From Gammaproteobacteria bacterium (GTDB lineage Bacteria > Pseudomonadota > Gammaproteobacteria > Arenicellales > JAANXG01), in contig JAANXG010000077.1 in assembly GCA_018263405.1 (NCBI GenBank), forward strand, positions 1-18,995: a stretch of DNA of 18,995 bases, written 5' to 3'. Shown piece after piece: positions 1 to 6,616 of this stretch. The translations under genes and the position numbers were made by a program. The notes beneath the pieces were generated by a model. It made no database searches and was not told the DNA's origin. It saw only the letters and a list, made by a program, of their open reading frames with translations. Numbering within the stretch: the first letter of the stretch is position 1; every line of letters starts with the position of its first letter.

Positions 1-37
1 ATCTATAGGGAAGTGCCGTTTACGGAGCTAAGGATGC

Positions 38-129
38 AATACATCCTTGTACGCTCTGGCGAAAGCCTCCGTGCTTTCGACAGCACAGAAAGACAACCTT
101 ACCCCCACATTCTTGCACGGGGTTATTGA
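38..129 (+). repeat. Half copy of a dispersed palindromic repeat, downstream of eno
   Basis: This 92-bp stretch aligns without gaps to 10847-10938, with 87 of 92 bases identical by hand count. The first 47 bases are identical. It carries the central part and right arm of the full copy at 10779-10943, including the small stem-loop CGAAAGC/GCTTTCG with a 6-nt CTCCGT loop (62-81). The left arm is missing: the sequence before position 38 does not match the full copy. Instead AAGGATG (30-36) pairs with CATCCTT (42-48), and a small CCGT/ACGG hairpin precedes it at about 17-26. The block starts 25 bp past the eno stop, so an eno transcript reading on would form these stem-loops. There is no clear U-tract, so I do not call a terminator. 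Confidence 0.85.
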
Positions 130-153
130 AAACTTACCGGCATATTGCGTTAC

Positions 154-1443
154 TTACAAACCCAAGGCGGCTGCACCGGCATATTGGGCCTCGTCGGCAA
201 GTTCCTCCTCGATACGCAGCAGCCGATTGTATTTGGCGACCCGTTCCGAGCGGCACAGCGACCCGGTTTTGATTTGACCTGCACGCGTTGCCACGGCGAG
301 GTCGGCAATAAAGGTATCTTCTGTCTCTCCCGAGCGGTGAGAGATCGTGGTTCGATAACCCGAACGGTGGGCCAGCCGTATCGCGTCAAAAGTTTCAGTC
401 AGGCTCCCGATCTGGTTTACCTTGATCAGGATGGCATTCGCCACACCGCGATCAATGCCCTGTTGCAATAGGGAAGTATTGGTGACGAATATGTCATCGC
501 CAGTCAATTGGAGCCGCCCGCCGATGCGCCGGGTCAACTCCGACCAACCCTCCCAGTCGTCCTCGGCCATGCCGTCCTCAATCGAGACAATCGGATACTT
601 GTCCACCCAGGCCTCAATATAGTCGACGAACTGCGCGGAGTTCAGGGTTTTGCCCTCAGCAACGAGCCGATACTCGCCGTCGGCGCAAAACTCCGATGCA
701 GCGATATCCAGACCGATAGTCACTTCGTTGCCGAGTCGATAGCCCGAACCTTCGACCGCTTCGCATAGCAGGCGCACCGCTTCCTCGTTGGACTCGAGCT
801 GTGGCGCAAAACCGCCTTCGTCTCCGACCGCTGTATTCAGGCCTTTTGCAGCCAGCAACTTTTTCAAGGTATGAAAGATCTCCGCGCCGGACCGCAACGC
901 GTCCCGAAAACTCTTAATGCCGGTGGGTAAAATCATGAATTCCTGGAAATCCACGGCATTATCGGCATGCGCGCCCCCGTTCATGACATTCATCTGGGGC
1001 ACCGGCAATATATCGGAATTCGTTTCACCATAAACCCGCGCCAAATACCGATAAAGGGGCAATTCCAGGTATCGCGAAGCCGCTTTGGCGGCGGCCAGGG
1101 AGACAGCCAGGATGGCATTCGCACCCAAACGGTTTTTGTTCTCGGTACCGTCCAACTCCAACATCACCTTGTCTAGGGTTTGTTGTTTTGCGGCATCCAG
1201 ACCCGTTATCGCATCGGCAATTTCCGAATTGACGTGCGACACCGCTTGCAAAACGCCTTTACCGCCAAAACGACCGGGATCTCCATCCCGAAGTTCCAAC
1301 GCTTCCAGGGCGCCCGTGGACGCCCCAGAAGGCACGGCTGCGATACCTAAGGCGCCCCCGGTCACATGTACTTCCGCTTCGACGGTGGGATTGCCCCTTG
1401 AATCGAGAATTTCACGCGCTTTGACTACAGTAATCTTCGACAT
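154..1443 (-). CDS. eno: Enolase (phosphopyruvate hydratase)
   Basis: Enolase interconverts 2-phosphoglycerate and phosphoenolpyruvate in glycolysis and gluconeogenesis; in many Gram-negatives it is also part of the RNA degradosome. The protein has 429 residues, the usual bacterial length. The N-terminal capping domain carries the GASTG mobile loop (41-44 region). The TIM-barrel domain carries H159, E168, E209 (GDEGGFAP), Mg ligands D246, E289 and D316, catalytic K341 in ILIKVNQIG, and the signature around SHRSGETED (368-376). The ATG start matches the family N-terminus. It lies 60 bp after kdsA and is probably cotranscribed. No Shine-Dalgarno sequence is evident; the segment 11-30 bp before the start is an exact piece of the dispersed repeat. 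ftsB usually follows eno in this cluster, but the window ends before that can be seen. Confidence 0.98.
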   Translation of the reverse strand: MSKITVVKAREILDSRGNPTVEAEVHVTGGALGIAAVPSGASTGALEALELRDGDPGRFGGKGVLQAVSHVNSEIADAITGLDAAKQQTLDKVMLELDGTENKNRLGANAILAVSLAAAKAASRYLELPLYRYLARVYGETNSDILPVPQMNVMNGGAHADNAVDFQEFMILPTGIKSFRDALRSGAEIFHTLKKLLAAKGLNTAVGDEGGFAPQLESNEEAVRLLCEAVEGSGYRLGNEVTIGLDIAASEFCADGEYRLVAEGKTLNSAQFVDYIEAWVDKYPIVSIEDGMAEDDWEGWSELTRRIGGRLQLTGDDIFVTNTSLLQQGIDRGVANAILIKVNQIGSLTETFDAIRLAHRSGYRTTISHRSGETEDTFIADLAVATRAGQIKTGSLCRSERVAKYNRLLRIEEELADEAQYAGAAALGL

Positions 1444-1453
1444 ACGAATTAAA

Positions 1454-1473
1454 CGGACTTTTTGAGAAATTAC
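1454..1473 (-). repeat. 20-bp terminal fragment of the dispersed repeat, in the eno leader
   Basis: The reverse complement of these 20 bases is identical to 10776-10795, the outermost left end of the full repeat copy. The match stops after GTCCG and does not run into the rest of the arm. It sits 11-30 bp before the eno ATG, where the ribosome binding site would normally be. A 20-bp exact match is unlikely by chance in 19 kb, so it is either a relic of the element or a conserved end sequence. Confidence 0.7.
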
Positions 1474-1503
1474 GGAATATCGTTGTTACGACTTGAATCA
1501 TTT

Positions 1504-2364
1504 CTACCCTTGACTCTCGGCACGATGTAATAAAGCGAACGCCGATCCCTCTTTGCGTTTGACGACACTGTCGATTTCCATGAGGGTCGATAGCAATGGT
1601 TCCATCCGGTCTAGAGGAACGGCATTGGGCCCATCGCTCAGCGCTTCGCCGGGGTTGGGGTGCGTTTCCATAAAAACCCCGGCGACACCCGCGGCCACGG
1701 CGGCTCTGGCCAACACCGGCACGAACTCCCGTTGGCCGCCGGATCGATCCCCCCGACCACCCGGCTGCTGCACCGAATGCGTCGCGTCGTATACCACGGG
1801 GCACGCCGTTTCGCGCAAAATGTCCAGGGCACGCATATCGACGACGAGGTTATGGTAGCCGAACATTGTGCCGCGTTCACATACCATCACGCGGTCCCGA
1901 CCGCCTGCCGCAAAAGCTTTATCCACGACGCTTTTCATTTCGCCCGGTGCAAGGAACTGGCCTTTCTTTATGTTGACAAACCTGCCACTCGCCGCCGCGG
2001 CTTGTATTAGATCGGTCTGGCGACAAAGAAAAGCCGGTGTCTGCAGCACGTCGACTGCCGATCGGCTCCGGTCAACCTCTTCGGGACAGTGAACGTCCGT
2101 GAGTACGGGGCAACCGATTGTCTCCCGAACCTTCGACAGAATCTCCAGTCCTCGTTCAATTCCCGGACCGCGGTACGAGGTATGAGAACTGCGGTTGGCC
2201 TTGTCATACGAGGCTTTGAAGATAAACGGAATTTTCAAACGCTCACAGATAGATTGAAGTTGACCTGCAACATCCATCACCAGGGATTCGGATTCAATGA
2301 CGCACGGACCCGCAATGAGAAACAATGGCTGCGTGCCGCCGACATCGAATCCGCACAACTTCAT
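1504..2364 (-). CDS. kdsA: 3-deoxy-D-manno-octulosonate 8-phosphate synthase, metal-dependent type
   Basis: KdsA condenses phosphoenolpyruvate with arabinose 5-phosphate to give KDO 8-phosphate, the precursor of the LPS inner-core sugar. The chosen ATG gives 286 residues, the family norm. The frame stays open for 50 codons upstream, but that part overlaps pyrG and is not KdsA-like. Family motifs are FKASYDKANRSS (49-60), SYRGPG, FLCRQTD (112-118) and NIKKGQFLAPGE. C21 (GPCVIES), H196 (DATHSVQ), E233 (METHP) and D244 (ALSDGP) match the four metal ligands of Aquifex KdsA (C11, H185, E222, D233). The E. coli metal-independent enzyme has Asn in place of the Cys. AGGTAG lies just ahead of the start. 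Only 11 bp separate it from the pyrG stop, so the two genes are very probably cotranscribed. Confidence 0.96.
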   Translation of the reverse strand: MKLCGFDVGGTQPLFLIAGPCVIESESLVMDVAGQLQSICERLKIPFIFKASYDKANRSSHTSYRGPGIERGLEILSKVRETIGCPVLTDVHCPEEVDRSRSAVDVLQTPAFLCRQTDLIQAAAASGRFVNIKKGQFLAPGEMKSVVDKAFAAGGRDRVMVCERGTMFGYHNLVVDMRALDILRETACPVVYDATHSVQQPGGRGDRSGGQREFVPVLARAAVAAGVAGVFMETHPNPGEALSDGPNAVPLDRMEPLLSTLMEIDSVVKRKEGSAFALLHRAESQG

Positions 2365-2375
2365 TAAACCGCTAC

Positions 2376-4028
2376 CTACTTGTCGTCTCGTTTTTGCGCA
2401 TCGAATCGAGCTTCCCGATAATGACGGGCAGCGCGAATGTAACCGGAGAACAGTGGATGGCCGTCCCGCGGCGAAGATGTAAATTCGGGATGAAACTGGC
2501 AGCCCACAAACCATGGATGCCGCGACAATTCGATGACTTCCACCAAATCATCCTGAGAAAGGCCGGCAATCACCAACCCCTGTTGCTCCAATTGATCTCG
2601 ATAGCGGTTGTTGAACTCGTAACGATGCCGGTGCCGTTCGCGGATGATGTCCTTGCCATAGCACCGATAGGAGTTGGTTCCGGTCTGTAGATGGCATGCT
2701 TGACTACCCAACCGCATCGTACCCCCCAGGTCCGAGTCCAGCGTCCGGGTCTGAACGGATCCGTCGGTGTTCACCCATTCGTGGATCAACGCGATAATGG
2801 GGTGGGGCGTATCAGGATCGAACTCCGTGCTGTTGGCGTTTCCAAGATTTGCAACGGAACGGGTGAATTCGATCACGGCTGCCTGCATGCCAAGACAGAT
2901 ACCGAGATAGGGAATATTGTTCTCGCGCGCGTATCGCACAGCTTTGATCTTGCCTTCGATACCCCGTTGTCCAAATCCACCGGGAACCAGGATTCCGTCC
3001 ACGTCCGCCAGTGAATCCGTCCCCTGCTCATCTATTACTTCGGAATCAACGTAAGTAATCCGAATATCGGTACGCGTATGAATACCCGCGTGGATCAATG
3101 CTTCCGATAATGACTTATAGGATTCGGTCAAATCGACATATTTGCCCACTAGCGCAATCCTTATTCGCTGGGTGGGATGCTCCCCATCGTGTACGACTTT
3201 ATTCCACTCGGATAAATCCGCTGTCGGCGCATCCAGTCCAAGTTGTTCCAAAACAATGGCGTCCAAACCCTGTTCGCGAAACGCCACCGGAATACCGTAT
3301 ATGTTGTCGACGTCCGGTGTCGACACCACGGCCCGCTCGGGCACATTGGAAAACATCGCGATTTTACGCCGGGCCTCCTCGCCCAAAGCCTCTTGCGCAC
3401 GGCACAGTACGATATCCGGCTGAATACCGATACTGCGCAGTTCCTTCACCGAGTGTTGGGTGGGTTTAGTCTTAATTTCACCGGCGGCACCGATAAAAGG
3501 CACGAGGGTCAAGTGAACAAACACCGTATTATTGGGTTCGAGCTCGATTCGCATCTGACGAATTGCTTCGAGAAAAGGCAGGGATTCGATGTCACCTACG
3601 GTACCACCTATTTCCACCAATGCGACTTCCGCGTCGTCGGCACCCTCCGCAATACATTTCTTGATTTCATCGGTGATGTGTGGAATCACCTGAACCGTTC
3701 CACCCAGATATTCACCCCGGCGCTCCTTGCGGATTACCCGCTCGTAGATCTGACCGGTGGTGAAGTTGTTCCTCTTGGACATTGGCGTGCGGACAAATCT
3801 TTCGTAGTGTCCGAGATCCAAGTCTGTTTCCGCCCCGTCCGCCGTGACGAAGACCTCCCCGTGCTGGAACGGGCTCATCGTTCCCGGATCGACATTGATG
3901 TAGGGATCGAGCTTCAAGAGGGTGACTTTGAGGCCCCGGGATTCCAGCACAGCCGCCAGAGCGGATGCCGCGATGCCCTTACCGAGGGATGATACGACCC
4001 CGCCCGTAATGAAAATATATTTTGTCAT
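2376..4028 (-). CDS. pyrG: CTP synthase
   Basis: PyrG aminates UTP to CTP using ATP and glutamine. The product is needed for RNA and DNA, for CDP-diacylglycerol (made by CdsA in this window) and for CMP-KDO. The chosen ATG gives 550 residues beginning MTKYIFITGG; E. coli has 545. An in-frame extension of 47 codons upstream is not conserved-looking. The synthetase domain has the P-loop region GGVVSSLGKG (9-18), KLDPYINVDPGT and EIGGTVGDIES (139-149). The class I glutamine amidotransferase domain has the oxyanion strand VPGGFGQRG (348-356), nucleophile C378 in LGICLGMQ, and H513/E515 in QFHPEFTS. AAGGG precedes the start at good spacing. It is followed 11 bp later by kdsA. Confidence 0.98.
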   Translation of the reverse strand: MTKYIFITGGVVSSLGKGIAASALAAVLESRGLKVTLLKLDPYINVDPGTMSPFQHGEVFVTADGAETDLDLGHYERFVRTPMSKRNNFTTGQIYERVIRKERRGEYLGGTVQVIPHITDEIKKCIAEGADDAEVALVEIGGTVGDIESLPFLEAIRQMRIELEPNNTVFVHLTLVPFIGAAGEIKTKPTQHSVKELRSIGIQPDIVLCRAQEALGEEARRKIAMFSNVPERAVVSTPDVDNIYGIPVAFREQGLDAIVLEQLGLDAPTADLSEWNKVVHDGEHPTQRIRIALVGKYVDLTESYKSLSEALIHAGIHTRTDIRITYVDSEVIDEQGTDSLADVDGILVPGGFGQRGIEGKIKAVRYARENNIPYLGICLGMQAAVIEFTRSVANLGNANSTEFDPDTPHPIIALIHEWVNTDGSVQTRTLDSDLGGTMRLGSQACHLQTGTNSYRCYGKDIIRERHRHRYEFNNRYRDQLEQQGLVIAGLSQDDLVEVIELSRHPWFVGCQFHPEFTSSPRDGHPLFSGYIRAARHYREARFDAQKRDDK

Positions 4029-4045
4029 GTACGACCCTTCGATCT

Positions 4046-4079
4046 GCCCGCATAGATAAACGACTCGCGAAGTGCGGGC
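4046..4079 (-). promoter_or_regulatory. Inverted repeat in the pyrG leader
   Basis: GCCCGCA (4046-4052) and TGCGGGC (4073-4079) form a perfect 7-bp inverted repeat with a 20-nt loop, ending 17 bp before the pyrG start codon. It could be an RNA hairpin or a protein site. Nothing seen links it to the known pyrG attenuation of Gram-positive bacteria, so its function is unknown. Confidence 0.35.
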
Positions 4080-4134
4080 TGAACTCCGAACGGCGCTACA
4101 GCTTAGCAGATATCCGGAGTGGGGGGAATGACTT

Positions 4135-4178
4135 GAGGGGGTTCGTGATTGGTGACTCGTCATTCGCACCCGAACCTC
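4135..4178 (-). other. Stem-loop just after tilS
   Basis: On the minus strand GAGGTTCG (4178-4171), five bases past the tilS stop codon, can pair with CGAAC plus CCTC further on (4145-4135), with GGTG/CACC continuing the stem inside. The sequence after it is C-rich and lacks a T-run, so it is not a canonical intrinsic terminator. The tilS-pyrG gap (4029-4182) is one of the longer spacers in the window. It could hold a pyrG promoter, but no convincing -35/-10 pair stood out. Confidence 0.35.
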
Positions 4179-4182
4179 GCCC

Positions 4183-5514
4183 TTACGTATAGGCCACTTC
4201 GATTTCTATACCGGTCTCTCCCGGACCGGCCAGGTAGGGTTCGCAGCAGGCAATACCGGCAATCGCCGCTACCTCACCATCCAGTACGATCAATGGAATC
4301 CTTGATCTTTGCCACGGCGGGACACCTGTTTCCTGTAGTATTTTTTTAAGGGTGCGTCGGTGTAAGCGCCCCCGCAACCGGCACTTCTCTCCGCCCCGAC
4401 GAAACGCCACGGTGACGCCTTCGCGGACCGCCCGCGCCTTCAATCCGCGGCCAATCAGCCTGTGCGGCCGTACTACTATCCGTTGCCCGATGACGAGCGC
4501 GTTCTCAAGATCCCAAGACTGAACCGGTGCCGGCACCTCGCTTGTCCGTGCCAGATAAAGCCGGTCGCGGTATATCCGTAGGTCAACCGGTGGCCATGTC
4601 ATGCCGCCACGTTTATCGGGAAAACTTTCGATCGCGCGCGCCACCCTGCCCAGACGTTCAAATCCCAATGCAACACCGGTGTCACGAAGGATCCAGTGGC
4701 GCAGCGCATTGCGCCGCCGCTCCGGGGACAGCGTTTGCAACGCTGGAATGTGCAGGGACGGATCACCACGAATCACTTGTTCACACAAACATTGCAAGTC
4801 CGTGGCAGCGATCTGATCCAGAATCGATTGCGTATCCCTCATCACGCTTGCGGTTCTGGCCAAAGCGGTTTCAACATCAGGCCAACGGAATTTCAGTACC
4901 GGCAGGACGCGATTTCGGATGTAGTTCCGAGTGAGGGCCAACTCCTCATTGGACTCGTCCGTGATCCAGGCAACCCCTACATCGGTGGCGTACGATACGA
5001 TATCGCGACGCGTCATAGTTAGTAATGGCCGCGCCACGTTCATACCGTAAATTTTCGTCCTTGGCAGAATACCGCGCAGACCTCGCGCTCCGGAACTCCT
5101 CGCCAAGCGCTCGATTATGGTTTCTGCCTGGTCGCCGCCGTGGTGTGCGGTGAATAACCAACCGCCACGGCCGGCGATTTCCGCAAACCATCGATACCGT
5201 GCTTCACGGGCTTCGCCCTCCAGTCCCAGCTTGCCGCCGGGGGTAAGGGTTAAAACGCTTGTATGGCATTCGATACCCCATTGCCGGCATTGTCTTTCGC
5301 AATGCCTCCGCCACTCGGCGGAATGGGCGCTGAGACCGTGATCGGCGTGCAGGGCGATGAGGCAGACACCGGCGTCTTGAGTTACGCGGTCCAGGATATG
5401 CAGGAGGACCGTCGAGTCTACGCCCCCGCTGTATGCCACGTACCAAGGCGAAACGGCCGGTACGCCTAACGCGTCGAAAATGCGCGATTCGAGGCGAGAC
5501 AGGTCGATATTCAC
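4183..5514 (-). CDS. tilS: tRNA(Ile)-lysidine synthase
   Basis: TilS ligates lysine onto C34 of the CAU anticodon of a minor tRNA-Ile, making it read AUA; it is essential in most bacteria. The PP-loop motif SGGVDS (29-34 from the chosen start) binds ATP. LHADHGL, AHHGGDQAET and RNYIRNRVLP are family motifs. The C-terminal TilS_C-type domain runs from about GRGLKARAVREG through KKILQETGVPPWQR to IAGIACCEPY. I chose the GTG at 5514 because it gives 443 residues (E. coli 432) and a normal distance to the PP-loop. An in-frame ATG at 5574 would add 20 residues and overlap accA by 26 bp. Neither has a strong Shine-Dalgarno sequence. It lies between accA and pyrG, as in Pseudomonas. Confidence 0.94.
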   Translation of the reverse strand: MNIDLSRLESRIFDALGVPAVSPWYVAYSGGVDSTVLLHILDRVTQDAGVCLIALHADHGLSAHSAEWRRHCERQCRQWGIECHTSVLTLTPGGKLGLEGEAREARYRWFAEIAGRGGWLFTAHHGGDQAETIIERLARSSGARGLRGILPRTKIYGMNVARPLLTMTRRDIVSYATDVGVAWITDESNEELALTRNYIRNRVLPVLKFRWPDVETALARTASVMRDTQSILDQIAATDLQCLCEQVIRGDPSLHIPALQTLSPERRRNALRHWILRDTGVALGFERLGRVARAIESFPDKRGGMTWPPVDLRIYRDRLYLARTSEVPAPVQSWDLENALVIGQRIVVRPHRLIGRGLKARAVREGVTVAFRRGGEKCRLRGRLHRRTLKKILQETGVPPWQRSRIPLIVLDGEVAAIAGIACCEPYLAGPGETGIEIEVAYT

Positions 5515-5548
5515 TACGATCCCGGAGGCGCACAACCGGTACGTTCCA

Positions 5549-6511
5549 TCACGCGCCGTCCTCGAATCTCCCATAGCTGAGTAAGCGTTCCCGGCGCTCG
5601 GCGACCAGGGTATCGAGCGAATAACGTCCGAGAGTATTCAGTTCCTCGGTGAGGGCACGTTTCAGCGTCGCCGAAATGCGTGCCAAGTTCCGATGCGCGC
5701 CGCCCAACGGTTCCTCGACGATACGATCCACCAAACCGAGTTCCCGCAGTCGACTCGCGGTCAGACCCATCGCTCCCGCCGCTTCGCCGGCTCGCTCGGC
5801 GCTTTTCCAGAGAATAGATGCGCATCCTTCCGGAGAAATTACCGAATAGGTGGCATATTCAAGCATCATTAAGCGATCGCACACGCCAATGGCCAGCGCC
5901 CCGCCGGAACCTCCCTCGCCCACCACCACTGAAACAACGGGCGTCCTTAGACCGGCCATTACGTACAGGCTCCTGGCAATGGCTTCGCTCTGACCTCGCT
6001 CTTCCGCCCCCACACCGGGATAGGCACCCGGGGTGTCGATCATGGTAACGACGGGCAGCTCGAACTTTTCGGCCAGAAGCATGAGACGCATGGCCTTTCG
6101 ATAACCTTCCGGTCTCGGCATACCGAAGTTGCGCGTGATCTTTTCTTTTGTGTCGCGGCCCTTTTGGTGCCCGATAACCATGAGGGTATCGTCGCCGATG
6201 CGGGCCATCCCGCCCACTAGAGCCGGATCGTCCGCGTACATTCTGTCCCCATGCAATTCTTCGAATTCATCGAAGATTCTTCCGATGTAATCCAATGGAT
6301 ACGGGCGCTGGGGATGCCGTGCAACCTGCGATACCTGCCACGGGGTCAGGTTCGCGAAGATGTTTTGAGTCAGCTTGCCGCTTTTCTTCTGAAGCCGATC
6401 GATTTCATCGGCGATATTCACTTCACCACTGACCTCGACATGGCGCAACTCGTCTATCTTCGCCTCGAGTTCGGCAATCGGTTGTTCGAATTCCAGGAAC
6501 TTAAGATCCAT
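5549..6511 (-). CDS. accA: Acetyl-CoA carboxylase carboxyltransferase subunit alpha
   Basis: AccA pairs with AccD to move the carboxyl group from biotin-BCCP to acetyl-CoA, giving malonyl-CoA, the committed step of fatty acid synthesis. The protein has 320 residues (E. coli 319) and begins MDLKFLEFEQPIAELE, the typical N-terminal coiled segment. Carboxyltransferase features include FDEFEELHGDR, DTPGAYPGVGAEERGQ, and the oxyanion-forming GEGGSGGALAIG loop. SVISPEGCASILWK follows. The ATG matches the family start. A strong extended -10 element lies about 70 bp upstream (6581-6589), so accA probably starts its own transcript as well as receiving read-through from dnaE. A degenerate repeat arm lies in its leader. 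Confidence 0.98.
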   Translation of the reverse strand: MDLKFLEFEQPIAELEAKIDELRHVEVSGEVNIADEIDRLQKKSGKLTQNIFANLTPWQVSQVARHPQRPYPLDYIGRIFDEFEELHGDRMYADDPALVGGMARIGDDTLMVIGHQKGRDTKEKITRNFGMPRPEGYRKAMRLMLLAEKFELPVVTMIDTPGAYPGVGAEERGQSEAIARSLYVMAGLRTPVVSVVVGEGGSGGALAIGVCDRLMMLEYATYSVISPEGCASILWKSAERAGEAAGAMGLTASRLRELGLVDRIVEEPLGGAHRNLARISATLKRALTEELNTLGRYSLDTLVAERRERLLSYGRFEDGA

Positions 6512-6526
6512 CGAGTTAATACTAAG

Positions 6527-6571
6527 TTCTCAAAAAGTCTGTGCTATGTTAGCGATGATAGGGAGGCAGGG
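6527..6571 (+). repeat. Degenerate half arm of the dispersed repeat between dnaE and accA
   Basis: These 45 bases align without gaps to the left arm of the full copy (10781-10825), with 37 of 45 identical by hand count. The first 13 bases are identical. Similarity ends at CAGGG, and no right arm or central hairpins follow. It occupies most of the 105-bp spacer between the accA start and the dnaE stop, and forms part of the predicted accA 5' leader. Confidence 0.65.
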
Positions 6572-6580
6572 ACGAGCTGG

Positions 6581-6589
6581 ATTATACCA
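6581..6589 (-). promoter_or_regulatory. Predicted extended -10 promoter for accA
   Basis: On the minus strand the sequence reads TGGTATAAT: a perfect TATAAT (6586-6581) with a TG dinucleotide one base upstream, the sigma-70 extended -10 pattern. No good TTGACA is seen 16-18 bp upstream, which extended -10 promoters can do without. Transcription would start near 6574, giving a leader of about 60 nt that begins at the inner edge of the repeat arm at 6527-6571. Confidence 0.55.
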
Positions 6590-6616
6590 GAGAGCCCCCG
6601 ATCGACACGATTAACC

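Noticed and set aside
2365..2514. N-terminal extension of KdsA to 336 residues
   Set aside because: The extra 50 codons lie over the pyrG 3' end, lack KdsA similarity, and a good ribosome binding site precedes the ATG at 2364.
4029..4169. N-terminal extension of PyrG to 597 residues
   Set aside because: The conserved CTP synthase N-terminus MTKYIFITGG begins at 4028 with AAGGG upstream; the extension is low-complexity and unlike the family.
4135..4178. Intrinsic terminator between tilS and pyrG
   Set aside because: A stem can form but it is bulged and is followed by a C-rich sequence with no T-run.
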